Source: Pseudarthrobacter sp. NIBRBAC000502772
Lineage (GTDB): Bacteria > Actinomycetota > Actinomycetes > Actinomycetales > Micrococcaceae
DNA length: 64,000 nt
NCBI RefSeq assembly: GCF_006517235.1
Contig: NZ_CP041188.1
Coordinates: 1,798,001-1,862,000 of the forward strand
Direction of reading: 5' to 3'
The notes beneath the pieces were generated by a model. It saw only the letters and a program-made list of their open reading frames with translations, searched no databases and was not told the DNA's origin. How positions within the stretch are numbered: the first letter of the stretch is position 1; the number at the start of each line of letters is the position of its first letter. Both the position numbers and the translations under genes were made by a program. Positions 37,507 through 45,949 of the stretch are shown here, in pieces.

Positions 37507-38952
37507 TCAGCCGTTTATTTTGGCGGGCTGCTTCTTGCGGCCGGTGATGGTCAGGTAGCCCTGAGGGTCCAGCTCGCCGAGGTCCCCGGTACGGAAGAAC
37601 CCGTCCACAAAGGCCTCGGCGGTGGCCGCTTCGTTGGCGTGGTAACCCTTGAACACGCCGATCCCCTTGACCAGCACTTCGCCGTCCTCCGCCACGCGGA
37701 TGGTGGTGCCCGGCAGGGGGACGCCCACACTGCCCACCCTGGTCCGGGCGGGCGTGTTGGCCGTACAGGGGGCGGTTGTCTCGCTCAGCCCGTAGCCCTC
37801 AAGGACCGGGATCCCGGCGCCGCGGAAGAAGTGCGCGTCCTCAGGTGCCAGCGGGCCGGCCGCCGATACCGCGTAACGGACCCGGCCGCCAAGGAGCTGG
37901 CGGAGCTTCGGGTACACCAGGCGGTCAAAGACGGCGTGCCGTGCCCGCAACGCCAGCCCGGGTCCGCTGCCCCCGCCGCGGGCCACGGTGTCCTGTGCCG
38001 CCGAGAAACGGATGGCGGCGGCCGACGCAGCCCTGAAGATCCCCGCTGTCCCGGACCTGGCAGCCTGGTGCACGGCGTCCGCCCGGACCTTCTCGAAGAT
38101 CCGGGGCACCGCCAGGAGGAACGTGGGTTTGAACGTGCCCAGATCCGCCCGCAGATCAGCAGGACGGCTGACGTGTCCCAGGGTGGCGCCCGCATGGAGG
38201 CACGCCACCTGGGCAGCGCGGGCGAGCACATTGGCCAGCGGCAGGAACATCAGGGTGCGCGCATTTCGCCCCTTGAGGATCTCCGGGAGAAAGGCGACGA
38301 CGTTGACGGCCACGAGCGCAAAGTTGCCGTGGGTGATCACGCAGCCTTTGGGCCGTCCGGTGGTGCCGGACGTGTAGGCCAGGGAAGCGACGTCGTCCAG
38401 GCCCGCGGCGGAGCGGTGGCGTTCCAGCTCGGCGTCCGTGACGCCCATTCCGGCAGCCGAGAGGCTGGCGAGGTTCGGGGCGTCGCCGTCGTCATCCATC
38501 CTCACCACGGGGACCAGCCGGTCCTTGAGCAGGGTGGAAGACTCCAGGATGCCTGTAATAAGTGACACCTTGCCGCGGTCCTGCGCGAACACGCGGCGCG
38601 CGCCGGCGTCGTGCAGGATCCACTCCACCTGGCCGGGGGTCGAGGCCTCGTCGATGGGGACACTCACGCCGCCGGCAAACCAGATGGCGAAGTCCACCAG
38701 GGCCCACTCGTAGCGGGTGGCGGACATGACGGCCACGGTGTCGCCGGGCTCCAGGCCGCCGGCGATCAGTCCTTTGGCGAGGGCACAGACATCGTGCAGG
38801 AATTTTTGCGCCGGAACGTCGGTCCAGCCGTTGGGGCCTTTGCGCGCGTAGAGGGCGTGGGCCGGGTTGGCGGCCTCCCGCTGGCGCAGGAGATCCGTGA
38901 CATTGCTGCCGGGCTCCAGCTCCACCAGGAGTTTTGTGCTTGCTTCTCGCAC
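37507..38952 (-). CDS. Long-chain acyl-CoA synthetase-like protein, C-terminally truncated
   Basis: 481 residues of the AMP-binding superfamily, close to FadD15-type ligases (usually ~600). The large N-terminal domain is complete: YTSGTTGRPKGCVITHGN (P-loop), LPLANVLARAAQVACLH, GYGLSETTAPCTANTP, GFFRTGDLGELDPQGYLTITGRKK (hinge). Directly after the hinge the frame ends (QPAKING-stop), so the ~110-residue C-terminal subdomain with the adenylation lysine is missing. No continuation is seen in any frame before the neighbouring gene. The product may be inactive or a partial-function remnant; the deletion lies 20 bp from the DUF1461 stop. Confidence 0.85.
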   Translation of the reverse strand: MREASTKLLVELEPGSNVTDLLRQREAANPAHALYARKGPNGWTDVPAQKFLHDVCALAKGLIAGGLEPGDTVAVMSATRYEWALVDFAIWFAGGVSVPIDEASTPGQVEWILHDAGARRVFAQDRGKVSLITGILESSTLLKDRLVPVVRMDDDGDAPNLASLSAAGMGVTDAELERHRSAAGLDDVASLAYTSGTTGRPKGCVITHGNFALVAVNVVAFLPEILKGRNARTLMFLPLANVLARAAQVACLHAGATLGHVSRPADLRADLGTFKPTFLLAVPRIFEKVRADAVHQAARSGTAGIFRAASAAAIRFSAAQDTVARGGGSGPGLALRARHAVFDRLVYPKLRQLLGGRVRYAVSAAGPLAPEDAHFFRGAGIPVLEGYGLSETTAPCTANTPARTRVGSVGVPLPGTTIRVAEDGEVLVKGIGVFKGYHANEAATAEAFVDGFFRTGDLGELDPQGYLTITGRKKQPAKING

Positions 38953-39017
38953 GGGGGGTCTCCGTTCCGCTGCCTCAACGCAGTTCGCGGCTGGTCAGGG
39001 TTTCATGCAATCCTGCC

Positions 39018-40700
39018 TTAGATCCAGGACGGCATCCACATCCGGTAGCGCCATTCCTGGTAGGGGATGGTCTCCGCCGTCCACACCGGGTAGAAAAATG
39101 CGGACAACAGGACGGCCCCGGCGACGAACAGTGCCACCAGGTAAACACCGGACCGCCGGCGCCAGAGCGGGTCGGTGTCCCGGCCCAGGACGAGGCCCAG
39201 GCAATACACCAGCGCGAGCACCAGGAAGGGCTCAAAGGAGACGGCGTAAAAGTAAAACATGGTCCGCTCCGGGTACATGAACCACGGCAGGTAGCCGGCG
39301 CCCACGCCTGCAAGGATCGCCCCTGCGCGCCAGTCCCGGCGCCCGGCCCACCAGAACAGCAGGACCACCAGCGAGATGGCCGCTCCCCACCAGATCATCG
39401 GGTTCCCCACCGAGAGAATGGCGGAGGCGCAGTTGGGCACGTCGCATCCCGGGACGCCCTGCTCCGGCTTCTGGTAGAAGAACGACGTCGGCCGGCCCAT
39501 CACCAGCCAGCTCCAGGCGCTTGCCTCGTAGGGGTGTTCGGAGCCCAGTCCCTGGTGGAACTTGTAGGCCTCCAGATGGTAGTGCGCCAGCGAACGCAGG
39601 GAGTCCGGCAGCCAGCCCCACTCCGCTGAGGGGTTGCTCTGGGCCCACCGCCGGAAGTAGGCGCCCTCGGAACGGAACCAGCCCGTCCAGGTGGCGGTGT
39701 AGACCACCGCCGCAACCGGAACCATGCTGGCAAAGGCAGGCAGTCCATCCTTGATGATTCCGCCGCTGACCCAGCCGCGGATTCCCGCGACGCGCCGTGC
39801 ATTGAGGTCCCATAGGACCGTCAGCATGCCGAAGCCGGCGAGGAAAAACAGGCCCGACCATTTGGTGCCTATGGCGAGTCCCATGCACACGCCCGCGGCG
39901 AGACGCCACCAGCGGATCCCCAGCCACGGTCCCGCCAGCAGTTGGCTGGCTGCGGGCCGAGCGTTCCGGGACGCGGCCGCGAGCCGTCCGAGCCGTGCGG
40001 CCAGCCGCCGTCGTCCGTCATCGCGGTCCAGCAGCAAAGCTCCGAAGGCCGCCAGGAGCCAGAACATCAGGAAGATATCCAAGAGTGATGTCCGCGACAT
40101 CACCAGGTGGTGGCCGTCGACGGCGAGCAGCAGGCCCGCGGCGGCAGACAGCGGCACTGAGCGGAACAGCTTCAGTGCAATCAGCGTGAGCAGCAGGATG
40201 GACAGGGTTCCGGTCAGTGCGGCCGCGAACCGCCAGCCGAACGGATTATCGGACCCGAAGAGCCACATGCCGCCGGCGATCATCCACTTGCCCACGGGCG
40301 GATGGACCACGTACTCGGGAGTGTCCAGGAGGATGGCCGGGTTGCCTGCGTTGAAGGAGTCGTTGGCCTTGTCCGGCCAGCCCCGTTCGTAGCCGCTGAC
40401 CACGTAGGAGTAGGCGTCCTTGACGTAATACGTTTCATCGAAGACCAGGCTGTGCGGCGTGTCCAGCCGGACAAAGCGGAGGACGCCGCCGATCACGGAG
40501 GTCAGGGCGGGCACCAACCAGAACCAGAGACGCAGCGACGGCGGGTACTCCCGCCAGCTGCGCGTGCTGCCGATCAGGCGCTCGCGGAGGGCTGTGGCTG
40601 AGAAGGCCTCGGCCGGACGGGCGATCCACGGGCCTCGTGCCGGCGGGATGGTCTGGCCGGCCTCGGCAGGCCGCATGGAGGTCTGCGTCACGAGCCCCAT
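39018..40700 (-). CDS. Dolichyl-phosphate-mannose-type protein O-mannosyltransferase
   Basis: About 560 residues from ATG 40700 (AAAGG 5 bp upstream; the frame is open 22 codons further). It is a GT39 (PMT) enzyme with ~11 membrane helices. The catalytic first loop is LDTPHSLVFDETYYVKDAYSYV (abridged), with the Asp-Glu pair, and HPPVGKWMIAGGMWLFG follows. C-terminal motifs are SWLVMGRPTSFFY and YLPWFMYPERTMFYFYAVSFEPF. It transfers mannose from polyprenyl-phosphate-mannose to Ser/Thr of secreted proteins, the homologue of Rv1002c. It is divergent from rsmI, as in mycobacteria. Confidence 0.94.
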   Translation of the reverse strand: MGLVTQTSMRPAEAGQTIPPARGPWIARPAEAFSATALRERLIGSTRSWREYPPSLRLWFWLVPALTSVIGGVLRFVRLDTPHSLVFDETYYVKDAYSYVVSGYERGWPDKANDSFNAGNPAILLDTPEYVVHPPVGKWMIAGGMWLFGSDNPFGWRFAAALTGTLSILLLTLIALKLFRSVPLSAAAGLLLAVDGHHLVMSRTSLLDIFLMFWLLAAFGALLLDRDDGRRRLAARLGRLAAASRNARPAASQLLAGPWLGIRWWRLAAGVCMGLAIGTKWSGLFFLAGFGMLTVLWDLNARRVAGIRGWVSGGIIKDGLPAFASMVPVAAVVYTATWTGWFRSEGAYFRRWAQSNPSAEWGWLPDSLRSLAHYHLEAYKFHQGLGSEHPYEASAWSWLVMGRPTSFFYQKPEQGVPGCDVPNCASAILSVGNPMIWWGAAISLVVLLFWWAGRRDWRAGAILAGVGAGYLPWFMYPERTMFYFYAVSFEPFLVLALVYCLGLVLGRDTDPLWRRRSGVYLVALFVAGAVLLSAFFYPVWTAETIPYQEWRYRMWMPSWI

Positions 40701-40746
40701 GCTACCTTTTGCAGCTTGGGCCGCCGGCCAGCAGTACGCTGGGGGA

Positions 40747-41706
40747 GTGGACCCTAACCCCAGCACCTTCGCCGATTCCCGCCCCGCAGAACCTTTCGAT
40801 GCCGCCGGGGAGGAGCCAGAGACAGAGGTTCACGTGGCAGCGGACCCGGCTGCAGCGGCACCGGTCGCCACGGGGCCGGGCCGGATTGTACTGGCGGCAA
40901 CGCCCATCGGGAATACGGGAGACGCGTCGGCCCGCCTGATCGAGCTCCTGGGGACGGCGGACATCGTGGCCGCCGAAGACACCAGGCGCCTGCACCGCCT
41001 TGTCCAGAACCTCGGAGTCACCGTCGCCGGGCGGGTCATCAGCTACCACGAGCACAACGAGGCCACCAAGACCGCGGAACTGCTGGAGCACGTCCGGTCC
41101 GGCAAAACCCTGGTCATGGTCACAGACGCCGGCATGCCTTCGGTCTCGGACCCGGGGTTCAGGCTGGTGGAAGGCGCTGTGGCAGCCGGACTTACCGTGA
41201 CCGCCGTCCCTGGCCCGTCCGCGGTACTGACCGCCCTGGCGCTGTCCGGTCTACCCACCGACCGCTTCTGTTTTGAGGGATTCCTGCCCCGGAAGGCCGG
41301 CGAACGGGCGTCGCGGTTGGCGGACCTTTCGGCCGAACGCCGGACCATGGTGTTTTTTGAGGCCCCGCACCGGCTGGAATCGATGCTGCGGGCCCTGCGC
41401 GAGCGTTTCGGTGCCGAGCGGCGGATCGCCGTCTGCCGGGAACTGACCAAGACCTACGAGGAAGTCATCCGCGGGACGGTCGGGGAACTGTTGCTGTGGG
41501 CCGAAGGCAACGAGGTGCGCGGCGAGATTGCCGTGGTGCTGGGCGGCGCCCCTGAGCAGGCGCCGGGCACCCCCGAGGACCACGTGGCGGCCGTCAACGA
41601 GCTGGTGGCCCAGGGAATCCGGCTCAAGGAAGCCGTGGCCGCCGTAGCCGAGGACGTCCGCGTCAGCAAGCGGGAGCTGTACTCGGCGGTCCTCGCGGCA
41701 CGCTGA
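40747..41706 (+). CDS. rsmI: 16S rRNA (cytidine1402-2'-O)-methyltransferase
   Basis: About 319 residues from GTG 40747. The tetrapyrrole methylase-like core begins GRIVLAATPIGNTGDASARL and continues VAAEDTRRLHRL, VISYHEHNE, LVMVTDAGMPSVSDPGFRLV, VTAVPGPSAVLTALALSGL and FEGFLPRK, all typical of RsmI. It methylates the ribose of C1402 in the ribosomal P site with SAM. An acidic ~38-residue N-terminal extension precedes the core. GTG 40834, with AGAGG upstream, would remove most of it and is a credible alternative start. Confidence 0.95.
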   Translation: MDPNPSTFADSRPAEPFDAAGEEPETEVHVAADPAAAAPVATGPGRIVLAATPIGNTGDASARLIELLGTADIVAAEDTRRLHRLVQNLGVTVAGRVISYHEHNEATKTAELLEHVRSGKTLVMVTDAGMPSVSDPGFRLVEGAVAAGLTVTAVPGPSAVLTALALSGLPTDRFCFEGFLPRKAGERASRLADLSAERRTMVFFEAPHRLESMLRALRERFGAERRIAVCRELTKTYEEVIRGTVGELLLWAEGNEVRGEIAVVLGGAPEQAPGTPEDHVAAVNELVAQGIRLKEAVAAVAEDVRVSKRELYSAVLAAR

Positions 41707-41723
41707 GCATACGAAAGGCCAGC

Positions 41724-41737
41724 TGTGCAGCTGCACA
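41724..41737. promoter_or_regulatory. Perfect 14-bp palindrome upstream of the aldehyde dehydrogenase
   Basis: TGTGCAGCTGCACA lies 18 bp after the rsmI stop and ~143 bp before the dehydrogenase start. Position and symmetry suit a dimeric repressor or activator site for the dehydrogenase gene; no regulator gene is adjacent. Confidence 0.35.
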
Positions 41738-41880
41738 ACGAAATCTCGCTTCAGCAGTGCGTCCAGGCGTAGACCCTCTGGCGGCCGCGGCAGTAGTGTG
41801 ACAGTAAATCAGCCAATACGGCAGGCCGCCCAGGCCCTGCGTCAAGGCTGAACCAAACCTTTATTGACGAGGGAGTCACC

Positions 41881-43380
41881 GTGACTGTCACCGCACAGCC
41901 AGCTGTTACCGTGGAGCGCGAAATCGCACTGCTGGCCTCTGTTCCCACCGGATTGCTGATCAACGGCGAATGGCGCCCGGCGGCGTCAGGCAAGACGTTC
42001 GACGTCGAGGACCCCGCCACGGGCAAGGTGCTCCTTAGCATCGCTGACGCCGGCGCCGAAGACGGCAAAGCTGCTTTGGACGCGGCGGCCGCAGCGCAGG
42101 AATCGTGGGCGAAGGTCCCGGCCCGTGAACGCGGCGAAATCCTCCGCCGTGCCTTTGAGATGGTTACGGCGCGTGCCGAGGACTTCGCGCTGCTGATGAC
42201 CATGGAAATGGGCAAACCGCTGGCCGAGGCCCGCGGCGAGGTCACCTACGGCGCCGAGTTCCTGCGCTGGTTCTCCGAGGAAGCCGTCCGCGCGTTCGGC
42301 CGCTACTCGGTCTCGCCCGATGGCAAGTCCCGCCTGCTGGTGACCAAGAAGCCGGTGGGCCCGTGCCTGCTGATCACGCCGTGGAACTTCCCGCTGGCCA
42401 TGGCCACGCGCAAGATCGCCCCTGCTGTCGCGGCCGGCTGCACCATGGTGCTGAAGTCCGCCAACCTCACGCCGCTGACCTCGCAGCTGTTCGCCGCCGT
42501 CATGCAGGAGGCGGGCCTGCCGGCCGGAGTCCTGAACGTCATCCCTACGTCCACGGCAGGCGCCACCACCGGACCGCTGATCAAGGACCAGCGCCTGCGC
42601 AAACTCTCGTTTACGGGCTCGACGGAGGTGGGCCGGCGCCTGCTCGCCGACGCGTCCGAGACGGTGCTGCGGACCTCCATGGAACTCGGTGGCAACGCCC
42701 CGTTCGTGGTGTTCGAGGACGCGGACCTGGACGCCGCCGTCGCCGGTGCCATGCTGGCGAAGCTACGGAACATGGGCGAGGCCTGCACCGCGGCCAACCG
42801 GTTCATCGTTCACGAGTCTGTTGCTGACGAGTTCGCGGAAAAGTTCGCGGCGAAGATGGCGGACATGACCACGGCCCGGGGTACGGAACCGGAGTCCAAG
42901 GTCGGCCCGCTGATTGATGCCAAGAGCCGGGACAAGGTCCACGAGCTGGTGTCCGACGCCGTGGCCTCCGGCGCCAGGGCAGTCCTGGGCGGCGCCCCGG
43001 CCGAAGGCCCGGGCTACTTCTACCCGCCCACCATCCTCACCGGCGTCACCGAAGGCACCCGGATCCTGTCCGAGGAAATCTTCGGCCCCGTTGCGCCGAT
43101 CATCACCTTCAAAACGGAGGACGAAGCGATCCGCCTGGCCAACAACACCGAGTACGGGCTGGTGGCGTACGTCTTCACCCGCGACCTGAACCGCGGCATC
43201 CGGATGGGCGAACGGCTCGAGACCGGCATGCTCGGCCTGAACGCCGGCGTCATCTCCAATGCCGCCGCACCGTTCGGCGGCGTCAAGCAGTCCGGGCTGG
43301 GACGTGAAGGCGGCCTCGAAGGCATCGAGGAATACCTTTACACGCAGTACATCGGCATCGCCGACCCCTACGCCGGCTGA
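41881..43380 (+). CDS. NAD(P)-dependent succinate-semialdehyde dehydrogenase
   Basis: 499 residues of the ALDH superfamily, closest to GabD-type enzymes that oxidise succinate semialdehyde to succinate (GABA shunt and polyamine catabolism). Motifs: PVGPCLLITPWNFPLAM, LSFTGSTEVGRRL (cofactor), MELGGNAPFVVFEDAD (catalytic Glu), NMGEACTAANRF (catalytic Cys) and EEIFGPVAPI. Substrate assignment relies on overall resemblance; other aldehyde dehydrogenases are possible. GAGGGAG lies 5 bp upstream of the GTG start. It separates rsmI from the TgpA operon, unlike the mycobacterial order. Confidence 0.9.
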   Translation: MTVTAQPAVTVEREIALLASVPTGLLINGEWRPAASGKTFDVEDPATGKVLLSIADAGAEDGKAALDAAAAAQESWAKVPARERGEILRRAFEMVTARAEDFALLMTMEMGKPLAEARGEVTYGAEFLRWFSEEAVRAFGRYSVSPDGKSRLLVTKKPVGPCLLITPWNFPLAMATRKIAPAVAAGCTMVLKSANLTPLTSQLFAAVMQEAGLPAGVLNVIPTSTAGATTGPLIKDQRLRKLSFTGSTEVGRRLLADASETVLRTSMELGGNAPFVVFEDADLDAAVAGAMLAKLRNMGEACTAANRFIVHESVADEFAEKFAAKMADMTTARGTEPESKVGPLIDAKSRDKVHELVSDAVASGARAVLGGAPAEGPGYFYPPTILTGVTEGTRILSEEIFGPVAPIITFKTEDEAIRLANNTEYGLVAYVFTRDLNRGIRMGERLETGMLGLNAGVISNAAAPFGGVKQSGLGREGGLEGIEEYLYTQYIGIADPYAG

Positions 43381-43462
43381 ACGGATGGTCCTCCGGCTGA
43401 CAGGATTATCCTCCGGTCAGCCGCTTCCTTCACCGCCAGTAGGTAGCCGCTGCGGCGAGCCG

Positions 43463-45949
43463 CTATTGGCTACCACGCGGCCGGAACAAGCCGTCGCGCG
43501 CCCTCGACCAGGAGCGTGCGGCGGCTTTTGCCGTCCGTCGCGCCAGCCTGCCGAGCCCTCTGAACGGGGCAGCCAGGAGCCAGGCCCACCGGCCCAGAAC
43601 CGACGGCGGGAGCCAGTCGGCACGGAGGCGTCGAGGGAGAGAGGCGTTGGCACGCAAGGACTGCTGTACCGCCGCGATGCGTGGGGCAATGGCCCCTGTC
43701 CTTCCGCGGCCGGCTGTGTCCTGGACAGGCGGGCCGTAGTGCCGGCGTTCGAAGTCGGAGGTGAGGCTGCGGATGGCTTGGTGCGCGGCGTCGTCCATGC
43801 CGCCATGTTCGCCGAGCAGCGATGAATGGCGGAGCCGTGCGGAATACGTCCGGGCTGTTTCGCTGGAGTCCGGTGGCAGTCCGTAGTCGGTTCCGAGATC
43901 ACGGATTTCGGCCCACGCCAGCGGAATCACGTCCTCCCGCGCCCGGCCCTCGGTGCGGAGCCGCCGGGCACGCCGGCCCATCCTCACCAGCCGCGGCGAG
44001 GCTGCCAGGAGGACCAGGCCCAGTGCGGCGGCCGTCCCCAGCAGCCATGGCAGGAGCAGCTGCCCGAGGTCCCCCGCGCCGCCACCGGCACCCGGGAGGG
44101 GCGCGGCCGTGGCGCTTGGTGTGGGGGTCGGGGCGGTTGCGCCGGGAAGGAGGTCCTCGTTATTACCCAGCGAACCGGGGCTGCCGGGTGTGCTGGTTTC
44201 CGTGGCGTACGCGGGTATAACACCACGTGACGGCGTGGGTTCGAAGGGCACCCACCCCAATCCCTGGAAGTAGAGCTCGGGCCAGGCGTGGGCGTCCCGG
44301 GCGTCCACCTCATACTCCGGCAGCGCACCTTGCCCGGCCACTGAAACCGTGGAACCAGTGCTTCGGCCCGGCGCGTAACCAACCGCGATCCGGCTCGGGA
44401 TACCTTCCAGCCGGGCCATCACGGCCATCGCGGACGAGTAGTGGATGCAGTATCCGCTCTTCTGGGTCAGGAAATCGGCCAGCACCGAGAGCCCGTTACC
44501 GTCGTAGCCGCCCTGGACAGGTGACTGGAGCGAGTAGGTGAACTCCCCTGAGCGAAGGTATTTCTGGATGGCCATGGCCTTGGCGAAGGGTGTGTCACTC
44601 GAAGCTGTCACCGTGTCCGCCGTGCTGCGGACGATGTCCGGGACGTTGCCGGGAACCCTGGTGAAGTCGGCAGGAATTCCCTGCACGGCCTGCGACGACT
44701 GTTGAAGGAGGGTGGCCGTGAGCTTAGGCGCCGTGGACACCACAATGTATTCCTGTGTCCGCGTGTTGGTGTTGGAACCCTTGACGGCCAGGGTGGCCGG
44801 GTCCCATGTCCAGGCGCCATTGAGCCCGCGGATTGTTTCCGGCGCGTACGGCAACGGCAGGTACGGGCTCGTGAACGTGCCCGTATTCACGATAGTCACC
44901 TGGCGGAGCTGCTCCTCGGCGACGATCTCGTGGCCCGTCTCAAGCTGTCCGGCCACGGGGCGGCGCTCCGCGTCGCGGTCATCGGGTCCCCACGACTCGC
45001 CGTCGAAATTGTCAACAGTGACGGACCGCAGATACAGCGGCCCGGCCGCGTTGGTGGCATAGGTGATCCGCCCGCTTCCGGCCGGTGCCCGCAGGCTGTT
45101 TCCCAAGGTAATCATGGGGTTCAAGCCGGTCCCGGCGCCCCACGGGTTCAGCCGGGAGCCCTGCGGAAACGTGCCGTGGTCGAATCCGGGGATGGCCGCC
45201 GGCACTGCCAGTGTTGCCACCAGGGCCACGGTCCCGGTCAGCATGGCCTGCCGGAACTGGCCGGGATTCCGGCCGCTGTCGGCCGCAGTGCGGGAATCCG
45301 GTGCAAACCACTGGCTGCACGCGAGGATGAGGAGGTACCCGGCCGCCGTGGCTGTGAAGCCCCAAACCCCCACGCTCTGGGGCTTCACGGTGGCGGGGAC
45401 TACCAGGATGGCCAGCAGGCCCAGGCCGGTTGCTGCCGGCATGCCAAGCGGCACGGCCAGCGCATCGATGAGGATGACTGTCAGGCCCAGGGCTGCGCAG
45501 CTGACCATAACGATTCCGGCGTTCGGAGCCACCGGGGCACTTTCCGCAAGGACCGTCTCGCTCGCCCGGCGGACGAACCTGTCCACTTCAGCCATGGTTG
45601 CCCCGGACGGGATGAAACCGGCAATGCCCGTGCTTCGGAAAAACGTCAGGGTGAGGATCGCGATCAGGGAGGCAAAGCCGCCGGCAGCCACCATGAGAGG
45701 ATGGGCCCGCAGCGCGCGGAGCGTGGCGATGGTCAGGCAGACCACCACCACCGTGGTCAGGATGGGCAAGTACCAGGCCCAACCCCGCAGGACACCGTTG
45801 AGGGAAATCGCGGCGCCAGCCACGGACAGGGCGACTGCGCCGGCCATGGCCCAGGGGTACGCCCCGACCCGCGTCCGTGCCGGAACCTGGCTCGGGGCAT
45901 CTGTGGCTGCCCGCCCGCGCGACGCGTTGCGTTCCGGTGCCAGTGTCAC
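43463..45949 (-). CDS. TgpA-like transglutaminase-domain membrane protein
   Basis: About 828 residues from GTG 45949, which overlaps the DUF58 stop by 3 bp and follows GGAGG. The N-terminal region carries seven to eight membrane helices (residues ~30-240). An extracytoplasmic transglutaminase-like domain follows: SGYCIHYSSAMAVMARLEGI (catalytic Cys), DARDAHAWPELYFQGLGW (catalytic His and acidic residue). A further helix (LLLPWLLGTAAALGLVLLA) and a basic cytoplasmic tail end the protein. The same frame is open far upstream inside DUF58, but that part is not homologous. The family acts with DUF58 and MoxR proteins in envelope-related processes. Confidence 0.92.
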   Translation of the reverse strand: MTLAPERNASRGRAATDAPSQVPARTRVGAYPWAMAGAVALSVAGAAISLNGVLRGWAWYLPILTTVVVVCLTIATLRALRAHPLMVAAGGFASLIAILTLTFFRSTGIAGFIPSGATMAEVDRFVRRASETVLAESAPVAPNAGIVMVSCAALGLTVILIDALAVPLGMPAATGLGLLAILVVPATVKPQSVGVWGFTATAAGYLLILACSQWFAPDSRTAADSGRNPGQFRQAMLTGTVALVATLAVPAAIPGFDHGTFPQGSRLNPWGAGTGLNPMITLGNSLRAPAGSGRITYATNAAGPLYLRSVTVDNFDGESWGPDDRDAERRPVAGQLETGHEIVAEEQLRQVTIVNTGTFTSPYLPLPYAPETIRGLNGAWTWDPATLAVKGSNTNTRTQEYIVVSTAPKLTATLLQQSSQAVQGIPADFTRVPGNVPDIVRSTADTVTASSDTPFAKAMAIQKYLRSGEFTYSLQSPVQGGYDGNGLSVLADFLTQKSGYCIHYSSAMAVMARLEGIPSRIAVGYAPGRSTGSTVSVAGQGALPEYEVDARDAHAWPELYFQGLGWVPFEPTPSRGVIPAYATETSTPGSPGSLGNNEDLLPGATAPTPTPSATAAPLPGAGGGAGDLGQLLLPWLLGTAAALGLVLLAASPRLVRMGRRARRLRTEGRAREDVIPLAWAEIRDLGTDYGLPPDSSETARTYSARLRHSSLLGEHGGMDDAAHQAIRSLTSDFERRHYGPPVQDTAGRGRTGAIAPRIAAVQQSLRANASLPRRLRADWLPPSVLGRWAWLLAAPFRGLGRLARRTAKAAARSWSRARDGLFRPRGSQ

